Origin: Deltaproteobacteria bacterium
Lineage (GTDB): Bacteria; Myxococcota_A; UBA9160; SMWR01
NCBI GenBank assembly: GCA_019310425.1
Contig: JAFDEI010000037.1
Location: 1 to 32,357 of the forward strand
Length of the DNA stretch: 32,357 nucleotides
Direction of reading: 5' to 3'
In this document: positions 18,093 to 25,925 of the stretch, piece by piece
Position numbering within the stretch: position 1 is the first letter of the stretch
Layout of the letters: every line of letters starts with the position of its first letter
Notes under the pieces: model-generated
Told to the model about the DNA's origin: nothing
Databases searched by the model: none
What the model saw: the letters and a program-made list of their open reading frames with translations, nothing else
Program-made: the position numbers and the translations under genes

Positions 18093-19712
18093 TCAGCCGA
18101 ACGGCGTGAAGCGCAGGATCTCGCGCAGACTCGGGAACTTGGGAGAGTGCGGGTAGTGGTCGACCCGCACCGGCTCGCCGTCGCGCAGTCCGGCCCGACG
18201 GCGCACCGTCTGCAACGCCTCGAGCGGCCCGCCGAGAGTATCGACGAGCCCGAACTTCTGCGCGCGCGCACCGCTCCAGATGCGCCCCTGCGCGACCTTT
18301 TCGATCTCGGCGCGGGTGAGCCCCCGCCCCTCCGCAACCCGGTCGACGAAAGTGTCGTACAACTCCGCCATTTCGCGCTGCACCGCATGCCGCTCGTCCG
18401 GCGTGAAGCCGCGGCTCTCCGACAACAACCCCGCTCGGGCACCGCGCTCCACCCCCTGCTTCGAAACGCCGACACGCCGATAGAGACCCTCGAGGTTCAG
18501 CTTGCCACCCACCACCCCGATCGAACCCGTCACGCTGCAAGGCTCGGCGACGACCTCGTCCGCCGCAGCCGCCATGTAGTAGCCGCCGGACGCAACGACG
18601 TCGCCCATCGAGACGACGACGGGCTTCTCACGCCTGACGAGCGAGATCGCCCGCCACAGCAGATCCGAGGCGAGCGCATCGCCGCCACCACTGTCGACCC
18701 GCAGCACGACACCCCGGACCCCGCGGTCACGCGCGAGCGCATCGAACAGCTCGCGGTAGCGGTCGGAGCGAATCCCGCGCAGGCCAGCGCCGCGACCGAT
18801 TGTGCCGGACGCAACCACGTAGGCGATGCGCGGCACGCGCGCGAACAGCGGGCCCGCAGCATCGACCCGCATGGCGGCGTAGACCGAGGAGTCGACGCGG
18901 CGGACTCGGCGCGGACCCGGACGCTCCGCCGGCGGCACCGGGGTCAGCGCCTCGAGCGCCCGATCGATCTCGTCCGGGTAGAGGCAGGCATCGGCCAGCC
19001 CGACCGCGACCGCCGCACGCGCGCCGTAAGGACCCTTGTCGACCAACTCACGCACCTTCGAGTGTGACAAGCCACGCCCGTTGGCGATACCCGCGACGAG
19101 TTCGTCGTAGAGGTCATCGGCCAGAGCTTCGAGTTGCTCGCGGTTTTCGGGCGACATGGCATCGCGGGTGAGCCGCTCCGCGGCGCTCTTGTAGCGACCG
19201 ATCCGGACCACCTCCGGTTTCAAGTCGAGCCGCTCGAGCACGCCGCGCAGGAACATCGATTCGAGCCGCAGGCCGACGAGGAAGACGTTGCCCGTCTCCG
19301 GCAGCCAGATCGCAGACGCCGCACTCGCGAGCAACAGACTCTCGGCCTCGAGCGTCTCGGCGTAGACCGCGACCGGCTTGCCCGCTGCTCGAAAGGCCTG
19401 CACCGCCCGACGCAGCGACAGCACCCGGCTGATCCCGTGCAGCGGCCCGCTGATTCGAAGCAGCACACCATCGACCTGCGGATCTCGCCGGGCGGCATCG
19501 AGGATCTCGAGCAGCTCGACCAGGCTCGGCGCGGGCCGCTGCCCGAACGGCGAGAACGGTGCGCGCAGCTCTTCCGGCGAAGCCGACAGCTGCACCACCA
19601 GCCAGAAGCCATCGCGCCGCGGCAGGGCTACGCGACTGAGCACGCGTCGCACGACACGTGCGACATCGGCTCCCGCCTGCTGCAGGACCTCGATCGGGGC
19701 GGACGATGTCAC
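18093..19712 (-). CDS. sppA: Signal peptide peptidase SppA (S49 family, two-domain form)
   Basis: VVLRVDSGGGDALASDLLWRAI, VVSMGDVVASGGYYMAAAADEVVAEPCSVTGSIGV, plus N-terminal degenerate S49 domain with a RIGRYKSAAE segment. Confidence 0.9.
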   Translation of the reverse strand: MTSSAPIEVLQQAGADVARVVRRVLSRVALPRRDGFWLVVQLSASPEELRAPFSPFGQRPAPSLVELLEILDAARRDPQVDGVLLRISGPLHGISRVLSLRRAVQAFRAAGKPVAVYAETLEAESLLLASAASAIWLPETGNVFLVGLRLESMFLRGVLERLDLKPEVVRIGRYKSAAERLTRDAMSPENREQLEALADDLYDELVAGIANGRGLSHSKVRELVDKGPYGARAAVAVGLADACLYPDEIDRALEALTPVPPAERPGPRRVRRVDSSVYAAMRVDAAGPLFARVPRIAYVVASGTIGRGAGLRGIRSDRYRELFDALARDRGVRGVVLRVDSGGGDALASDLLWRAISLVRREKPVVVSMGDVVASGGYYMAAAADEVVAEPCSVTGSIGVVGGKLNLEGLYRRVGVSKQGVERGARAGLLSESRGFTPDERHAVQREMAELYDTFVDRVAEGRGLTRAEIEKVAQGRIWSGARAQKFGLVDTLGGPLEALQTVRRRAGLRDGEPVRVDHYPHSPKFPSLREILRFTPFG

Positions 19713-19787
19713 CTTCGCGTCGCCCTCCGCCTGGTCAAGTAGTCGAGTTCCGGGGGGAGCGTCTGCATGGCGGGCCTCGAGTACGGG

Positions 19788-20636
19788 CTACAGCGGAGTC
19801 CGGCCCGTCGGCCGGATCTTGCGTGTCAACAGCCGAATTCGACGTTGAATGATCTCGAAACGACCCCGATCGCTCACTTTCAGGCCCAAACCTTCGGGCA
19901 TCTCGGCCAGCAGCGCGGTCGTCTCCTCGATCCGATCCTCGGTCGCGGGGTGGCTCGAGAAGAATGCGAGCCCGGCGTTCCCGCTTTCCCGCCGCACCAC
20001 CTGCAGGAATGTCAGCATACCGTGCGGATCGTAGCCCGCCGCGGGCATTACCTCGATTGCGAAGACGTCGGCCTCGAGTTCGTCAGCCCGCGAGAAGCTG
20101 TTCAGCAGGGCCATCGACGCGAGCCCGCTGCCGAGGTTGGCAAGGCCACCAAAGCCGAAGAGCGATGCGGCCAGGACTCCGGCCTGCGCGGCGGTTCCAA
20201 CGTTGCGCTGGCGATCGTAGTTCTCGGCGATGTGGCGCAGCGCCACGTGACCGATCTCGTGAGCGAGGACCGAAGCGACTTCGCTCACGTTGCGGGCCTG
20301 CAGGATCGTCCCGCTGTGGATGTAGATGTAGCCCGCCGGTGCCGCGAAGGCGTTGATCTCATCGTCCTCGACGACTTCGAAACGGTACTCGAACGGTTGC
20401 GGACCGGCCGCAGAAACGATCTCCTCGCCGATCGAACGGACGTAGTCGAGCACGACCGCGTCCCGGATGAACAGCAGCTCGCCGCGCGCCTGCTGCGCGA
20501 TCTCCGCCCCGAGTTGCCTCTCCTCGGAAACCGTCACGGTGCCACAGCCGATGACCGAACCGGCCAGGATCAGCGACGTCAGCAGTGCCGCAAGAAATCT
20601 CGTGAACGAAATCGGCTCACAACATTTCGGCCGCAT
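19788..20636 (-). CDS. M48 family metallopeptidase lipoprotein
   Basis: Lipobox-like ILAGSVIGCG, zinc motif HEIGH (SVLAHEIGHVALRH), C-terminal SHPATEDRI. Confidence 0.9.
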   Translation of the reverse strand: MRPKCCEPISFTRFLAALLTSLILAGSVIGCGTVTVSEERQLGAEIAQQARGELLFIRDAVVLDYVRSIGEEIVSAAGPQPFEYRFEVVEDDEINAFAAPAGYIYIHSGTILQARNVSEVASVLAHEIGHVALRHIAENYDRQRNVGTAAQAGVLAASLFGFGGLANLGSGLASMALLNSFSRADELEADVFAIEVMPAAGYDPHGMLTFLQVVRRESGNAGLAFFSSHPATEDRIEETTALLAEMPEGLGLKVSDRGRFEIIQRRIRLLTRKIRPTGRTPL

Positions 20637-21840
20637 CGAAGTCGCCCTTCTTCCGGAGACTCTCCGTCACATGCCGAACGATCTGAAGCACCGATGAATC
20701 GAACGAAACGTTGTCGACGATCGGAACACCGTGTCGATCCGCAAGCTCGAGCAGGTGATTCTGGACTCGGAGAATCGCGTTGAGATTCTTCAGATAGCGG
20801 TGCTGCGGACGCGCCTTCGCGCTTGTCGCGCGCTCGGCGAAGCGGGTCTCGAAACCTTCCTCGTCGAGCAACGAGACCATCACGAAGAACACGTCGGCCA
20901 GATCGGCATAGACCTCGAGATCGATCAACCCAGGCACGATCGCCACGCCGTCGAGGACCAGGCTCGCGTTTTCGAGTACCGCGCGGTCCATCGACGCCCG
21001 CACCCCGACCGACACCGAAGCGGCCTGGCTCATGAATCCGTCGATGACCGGATCGTCGCCGACCGACTCGGGCGGCAACAGCTTGTGCGCGTCGTACGAG
21101 GACGCGTGCAGCGCCGGGACCAGATCCTGAGACAACATGATGCGCATGATCTGCCGAATCGAGTCGGTCGACAGTACGCGGCCGATGCCGAGCCGGTGGG
21201 CAACCTCGAGCGCGAGCGACGTCTTGCCGACGCCCGTCGCACCACCGAGCAGGATGATCACCGGGCGCTCCGGCTCCTGGTACTTGCGCCAGACCAGGTA
21301 GCGCTCGGCGGCCCGCGGACTCACCTCGCGTGTGAGCACGTCGAACGTCATCCGACGCAGATCGCGGCGATCGACCTCGTGCGTGCCGCTCGCGACCAGT
21401 TCGCGTTCGATTTCGCGTGCGACATCGAACGCGTCGTTGGGGTCGAGTGCAGCCGCGAGCAGCGACTGCGACAGGTGACCTTTCGAAAACGGCACACCTT
21501 TCCCGCGGCCCGTGACCGTGATCTCGGCACCCGGCAACGGAACCCGCGGATCCTCGGCGAAAGGCTCCGGGCCGAGGATCTCGCGCAGCATCTTGGCGAG
21601 TTCGCTCTTCTCGAGAACCACGCGATCCCCGACCCGAGAACGCACCTCGTTGGCTGCGTGAAAGGCCTCGTCGAACGCGATCCCGCGAGCCATCAGCGAG
21701 TGGATCATGATGCCGCGCATGAACGGCCGGCGTTTGCCAGCGTCCTCGACCTGAATACGACCTTTCTGACGCTCGGACAGAGAAACTCGCGCAGGCCCGG
21801 AAGCCCGTTTTCGGTCGTCCGATGAGCCCATTGGATGCAA
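20617..21840 (-). CDS. 2-phosphoglycerate kinase-like protein with N-terminal ATP-cone-like domain
   Basis: IILLGGATGVGKTSLALEVAHRLGIGRVLSTDSIRQIMR P-loop kinase core; N-terminal RRPFMRGIMIHSLMARGIAFDEAFHAANEVRSRV resembles an ATP-cone. Confidence 0.75.
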   Translation of the reverse strand: MHPMGSSDDRKRASGPARVSLSERQKGRIQVEDAGKRRPFMRGIMIHSLMARGIAFDEAFHAANEVRSRVGDRVVLEKSELAKMLREILGPEPFAEDPRVPLPGAEITVTGRGKGVPFSKGHLSQSLLAAALDPNDAFDVAREIERELVASGTHEVDRRDLRRMTFDVLTREVSPRAAERYLVWRKYQEPERPVIILLGGATGVGKTSLALEVAHRLGIGRVLSTDSIRQIMRIMLSQDLVPALHASSYDAHKLLPPESVGDDPVIDGFMSQAASVSVGVRASMDRAVLENASLVLDGVAIVPGLIDLEVYADLADVFFVMVSLLDEEGFETRFAERATSAKARPQHRYLKNLNAILRVQNHLLELADRHGVPIVDNVSFDSSVLQIVRHVTESLRKKGDFDAAEML

Positions 21841-21944
21841 TCTACCCCACGCCCGAGCAGCGTGCGAGGCAAACCGGAAGAACGGAAAACCAGTGGAATC
21901 TGTGATGTTTTTGAGAGATCATGACAAATCACCTGCATTTTGGG

Positions 21945-21974
21945 TTGACTTTTGAGCTGCAACGCGTCTAGGCT
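21945..21974 (+). promoter_or_regulatory. Candidate promoter for the MerR-like gene
   Basis: TTGACT (21945-21950), 18-bp spacer, TAGGCT (21969-21974) upstream of the GTG at 22002; weak -10. Confidence 0.35.
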
Positions 21975-22001
21975 CACCGGATCTAGAACAGTGGACATCC
22001 C

Positions 22002-22484
22002 GTGAGTTCGAGACCACCCAGTGATCTGTACCCCGTTCGCGATGTCGTCGAGATCCTGAAAATCTCGCGCCGCCAACTCCAATACTGGGCTCTGACCGAT
22101 CTGATCGCACCGAGTGAGCACACCGAGGGCGGGCACGGACGGTACACATTCGAAGATCTCGTCGCCCTCAAGGCCGCCAAACGCCTGATCGACTCCGGTG
22201 TTTCGGTACAACGCATCCGAAAATCGATCGGTGTGCTGCGCCGCATGCTGCCCTCCGTCGAGCGCCCGCTCGCTGAACTGGTGCTGGTGGCGACCGGCGA
22301 TGTCGTCCTGGCTTTCCGTGACGGCACCGCGTTCGACGCACTCTCGGGCCAGGAGTGGGTCTTCGAAGTCGCGAAATTCCAACGGGAGATCGAGGACTGG
22401 AAACGTTCGGTCGACTCGCTGGCGACCGCCAAGAAAGCGACCCGAACCGTTGATCGATCGGGGGTACGAAACCAGAGCGCGTGA
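22002..22484 (+). CDS. MerR family transcriptional regulator
   Basis: N-terminal winged helix (YPVRDVVEILKISRRQLQYWALTDLIAPSEHTEGGHGRYTFEDLVALKAAKRLIDSGVSVQRIRKSI). GTG start. Confidence 0.85.
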   Translation: MSSRPPSDLYPVRDVVEILKISRRQLQYWALTDLIAPSEHTEGGHGRYTFEDLVALKAAKRLIDSGVSVQRIRKSIGVLRRMLPSVERPLAELVLVATGDVVLAFRDGTAFDALSGQEWVFEVAKFQREIEDWKRSVDSLATAKKATRTVDRSGVRNQSA

Positions 22485-22673
22485 AGCGGCACCCTCCTCC
22501 TCCGGCGTCAGCGGCCCTTGACCGGGTGCCGCCAGCCGCCAGCCAACCCTGAACGGGCTGCGAGCAACGAGCTACCAGCAGCGATAACCAGCCTTCGGCA
22601 GCATCAGCGTCAGAGGCTGGTCGTGTGAGAATCCGGCGAGCAGGTCCGGCGTCTGGGTGGGGGGGGGTAGCGC

Positions 22674-23762
22674 ATGCGTATCATCGGAATCGTGAACCAG
22701 AAGGGTGGCTGCGGGAAGACGACCACCACGGTCAATCTCGCCGGTAGCCTGGCGGCTGACGGAGCGAGGGTGTTGGTGGTCGACCTGGACCCCCAGGCCC
22801 ATGCCACGCTGGCATTGGGCATCGACCCCGAAGACCTCGAAGAGAATCTCTACGAGGTCTTGACCGACCCCGACGGCGCCGATCGCCTGCAGGAAGTTCT
22901 GGTCCAGGGCGGAGGAGATGTCGCGATCGCGCCCTCCGGAATCGTGCTTTCCGCACTCGAGCAGAGGCTCGCGAACGCGGAGATCGAATCGCGGACCGAC
23001 CGCCTCTCGAATGCGCTCGAAACCGTACAGGGGATGTTCGATTATGCCCTGATCGACTGCCCGCCGAATGTGGGTCTGCTGACCTTCAACGCACTGCGCG
23101 CCGCCAGCGAGGTGATCGTCCCGCTCGAGATGAGCTACTTCGCGATCCACGGCGTCCAGAAGCTGATCGAAACCATCGCACTCCTGTCCGAGCGCGTCTC
23201 GCACGACCTCGAAGTGCGGATCCTGCCGACGCTCTACGACGGCCGCACGCGACACGCGCGCCAGACTCTCGCGGAAATCCGCGAAATGTACAAAGACCTT
23301 TGCTTCGATACCGTGATCCGGCTCAACGTGAAGCTGCGCGAGGCGGCCAATCGCGGCCTGCCGATCTGCCTCTTCGCACCGTCCGCCAACGGTTCGCGCG
23401 ACTACAACGCGCTCGCCGTGGAGGTCGAGGCGTCGGACCCGAGCTTCGCCGACGCAACCCTCGGCGAGAATGCCGGTCTCGCGGAAGATCCCGTTCGCGA
23501 GGTAGTGGTGCGATTCCGCGACGCCAGCGCAAACGATGTCCGCATCGCGGGCGATTTCAACGGCTGGATTCCAGACAAGGGCGTGCGATCACTGATAGAA
23601 TCAGAGGGAAGCGAGCGGGTCTGGACGAAAATCCTCCAGCTGCCGCCCGGAACCTACGAGTACCGGTACGTCGTCGATGGTGAGTGGCGCGAAGACCCCC
23701 AGAATCCGGAGTTCGATTCGGGATCCACGGGAGGGCGCAATTCGATTCTCGTCGTCCGGTAG
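22674..23762 (+). CDS. ParA/Soj-like ATPase fused to a C-terminal AMPK-beta/CBM48-like (E-set) domain
   Basis: Residues ~1-250: MRIIGIVNQKGGCGKTTTTVNLAGSLA (deviant Walker A), VVDLDPQAHATLALG, ALIDCPPNVGLLTFNAL. C-terminus: VREVVVRFRDASANDVRIAGDFNGWIPDKG...WTKILQLPPGTYEYRYVVDGEWREDPQNPEF. Confidence 0.92.
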   Translation: MRIIGIVNQKGGCGKTTTTVNLAGSLAADGARVLVVDLDPQAHATLALGIDPEDLEENLYEVLTDPDGADRLQEVLVQGGGDVAIAPSGIVLSALEQRLANAEIESRTDRLSNALETVQGMFDYALIDCPPNVGLLTFNALRAASEVIVPLEMSYFAIHGVQKLIETIALLSERVSHDLEVRILPTLYDGRTRHARQTLAEIREMYKDLCFDTVIRLNVKLREAANRGLPICLFAPSANGSRDYNALAVEVEASDPSFADATLGENAGLAEDPVREVVVRFRDASANDVRIAGDFNGWIPDKGVRSLIESEGSERVWTKILQLPPGTYEYRYVVDGEWREDPQNPEFDSGSTGGRNSILVVR

Positions 23763-23777
23763 GGAAGACGTGCGAAA

Positions 23778-24569
23778 TTGCCCCGCGATCTCGGCGACGT
23801 AATTCACCATTTCCTGCCCCAGGACGGGAACGGCACGGGTCCGGACTCCGTCACCGGCGGGCCGCGACTGGAACGGCCGGCGGCGCTTCCGATCATTTCC
23901 CTGCCAATCGGCGACCGCGACGTCGTGCGCGCCGCCTATGCGTGGAACCTCGCCGTCGAGGTCGCACGACGCGGTGCGAGCGCAACGCTGCTCGCACCCG
24001 TAAGTGCGGAACCGTCGCCACTGTGGCCCGAGCCCGGCCGCGGCCCCGTGGGTGCCGAAGTCGTGCTCGCCGACGTGAACGACTTCGGCGAATTGAATCG
24101 CGCGGCGCTGGACATTGCCGTGGGTCGTGCGGCAGACTCCGGCGACGGCGGCGTGGTGCTGGTCAGCGTGCCACCCGCGTGGTTCGAGAACGCCAACGAG
24201 GGCCGCGCGCTGATGCGCTGGGTGCTGTTATTCGCCGCCGCGGAGGCCCGGGATTTGCGCGAAATTTACGGCTTGGCCAAACGAATCATCCGCACCAACC
24301 CGGAGGCCCGGGTCGGCATCACCGTTCACGGTGTGCGCCGGATCGGCGAAGCGGAAAGCGCGTTCAAGAAGCTCTCGGGCGCAGCCCAGCGCCACCTCGG
24401 GTACCCGCTCACGAGCTACGGCCTGCTCGTCGACGACCTGCACGTCTACCGCGCCATCGTGTCACGTCGACCGATCGGCCTCGAGCACCCCCAGTCACGC
24501 GCGGCCAAGGCCCTGCGCGACGTCGCCCGGATGCTGTTGGAAGACGCCCGGATGCTCGCCAATGCCTGA
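23778..24569 (+). CDS. MinD/FlhG-like protein with degenerate nucleotide-binding loop
   Basis: IISLPIGDRDVVRAAYAWNLAVEVARRGASATLLAP aligns by pattern to the MinD N-terminus but lacks GKGGxGKT; C-terminal FKKLSGAAQRHLGYPLTSYGLLVDDLHVYRAIVSRRPIGLEHPQSRAAKALRDVARML resembles the MinD/FlhG C-terminus. TTG start assumed. Confidence 0.65.
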   Translation: MPRDLGDVIHHFLPQDGNGTGPDSVTGGPRLERPAALPIISLPIGDRDVVRAAYAWNLAVEVARRGASATLLAPVSAEPSPLWPEPGRGPVGAEVVLADVNDFGELNRAALDIAVGRAADSGDGGVVLVSVPPAWFENANEGRALMRWVLLFAAAEARDLREIYGLAKRIIRTNPEARVGITVHGVRRIGEAESAFKKLSGAAQRHLGYPLTSYGLLVDDLHVYRAIVSRRPIGLEHPQSRAAKALRDVARMLLEDARMLANA

Positions 24570-25152
24570 TCTCCAGCTGATCGCTCCGCCGCCGCGCGAC
24601 GAGTTGATCGCACAGCTGCGCGGCCGCCTCGGCCATGCAGTACCGGGCCTGCGCGTGCTCGCCGAGAGGCTGCTCGGCGCCGATTCGACCATCGACTTCG
24701 TCGCGCTCGAACCGACCGGGCGCGTGGTGCTGATTCTCGTCGGTGATCGCAATGACGACCTCGAACTCGTCGGGCGCGGGCTCGCGCAGCGCGCCTGGGT
24801 GTCGGCGCGCCTCGGCGACTGGACGCAGCTGGCGCCGAATCTCGGCCTGGAGCCCGACGCCGAGGTACGGGTCGTGCTGGCCTGCCCCGCATTCGGTGCC
24901 GAAGCGTCTGCGGCGCTGCGCGCGCTCGGGAGCAGTGTGATGACCGCGGTGACCTATCGCTGCGTCCAGAACGGCGTGGGTTTCGAGGTCCTCCTCGAGC
25001 ACCCCTTCGCGATGGACCCCGAGCTCGCAGGTGAGCCCGTAGGCTCGACGCAATCGTCCACCCCCGACTCGAGCAACCCGCCGTCGTTTCGCACCGGCCT
25101 CAGCGACGCCGACCTCGGGCTCACGCCCGAGGAACGGAGCGAGTTCGACTAA
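24562..25152 (+). CDS. Conserved hypothetical protein, translationally coupled to the upstream MinD-like gene
   Basis: ATG at 24562 overlaps the preceding stop by 8 nt; continuous globular sequence (LIAQLRGRLGHAVPGLRVLAERLLGADSTIDFVALEPTGRVVLILVGDRNDDLELVGRGLAQRAWV...). Confidence 0.75.
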   Translation: MPDLQLIAPPPRDELIAQLRGRLGHAVPGLRVLAERLLGADSTIDFVALEPTGRVVLILVGDRNDDLELVGRGLAQRAWVSARLGDWTQLAPNLGLEPDAEVRVVLACPAFGAEASAALRALGSSVMTAVTYRCVQNGVGFEVLLEHPFAMDPELAGEPVGSTQSSTPDSSNPPSFRTGLSDADLGLTPEERSEFD

Positions 25153-25203
25153 GAGCGCGCTGCCCCATCCCGCCCCAGCACAGTGAGATTTCCCCACGGG
25201 AAC

Positions 25204-25257
25204 AGAATTTTCCAGAATTCTTGGAGAATTAGTGACAATTTTTGACACCTGGTGACA
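25204..25257. promoter_or_regulatory. AT-rich phased-repeat region upstream of the ECF sigma gene
   Basis: AGAATT at 25204, 25214, 25225; AATT at 25206, 25216, 25227, 25237; TGACA at 25233, 25243, 25253 (about one helical turn apart). Confidence 0.6.
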
Positions 25258-25330
25258 CAACGCGACCACTCCCTCACCGGGGGCCTCTTCTTCTGTGGAT
25301 GGAAGAGCCGAGCCCTGGGGAGATGGATTC

Positions 25331-25912
25331 ATGGCGGCTGCTGAACCGATCGTTGCAACGGAGATCTTGGACGAGGAGCTGATCGAGCGGGTCCAGCAGA
25401 GCGACCGCGCGGCCTTCGACATCCTCTACGAGCGCTACTTCCCGAGAGTCTCCGGCTACGTCCGTCGCCGCGTAGACAACCGCGCAGACGTCGAGGAAAT
25501 CGTCCAGGACGTCTTCATCAACGTCTTCACCTCCCTCGACTCGTTCCGCGGCGAGGCCCCTTTCGCTGCCTGGGTGCTCGGCATCTCGCGCTACACCATC
25601 GCGGGCCGATTCAAGAAGAAGCAGCACAAGATGGTGCCGCTCGACGGCACCCATCACGAAGACGAGAACGAGATGTCCTTTGCCGACCAACAGCGTGAGC
25701 CCTCGCCGCTCGAGCACTACGAATGCCGAGAGCGCATCAGCGAGCTCGAGACTACGGCCAGAACCCGGCTCACGCTCGATCAGTGGCAGCTCGTCGAACT
25801 CCACCACGTGAAGAACCACTCGGTCCGCCAGATGGCGTCCGACCTCGACCGCAGTGAGGATTCGATCAAGTCCAACCTCTACCGCGCGCGCAAGCTGCTG
25901 CTGGCGCGGTAG
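25331..25912 (+). CDS. ECF-type sigma-70 family RNA polymerase sigma factor
   Basis: Region 2 (AAFDILYERYFPRVSGYVRRRVDNRADVEEIVQDVFINVFTSLDSFRGEAPFAAWVLGISRYTI) and region 4 (LDQWQLVELHHVKNHSVRQMASDLDRSEDSIKSNLYRARKLL). Confidence 0.9.
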   Translation: MAAAEPIVATEILDEELIERVQQSDRAAFDILYERYFPRVSGYVRRRVDNRADVEEIVQDVFINVFTSLDSFRGEAPFAAWVLGISRYTIAGRFKKKQHKMVPLDGTHHEDENEMSFADQQREPSPLEHYECRERISELETTARTRLTLDQWQLVELHHVKNHSVRQMASDLDRSEDSIKSNLYRARKLLLAR

Positions 25913-25925
25913 ACTCCGCGCCAGC

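Noticed and set aside
20731-21825. 364-aa + strand ORF antisense to the 2PGK-like gene
   Set aside because: Shadow ORF with biased composition; the minus-strand kinase is well supported.
22674-23762. ParA gene as evidence of an integrated plasmid or chromosome partition locus
   Set aside because: No ParB-like gene, parS-like repeats, replication or mobility genes nearby; surroundings are chromosomal housekeeping genes.
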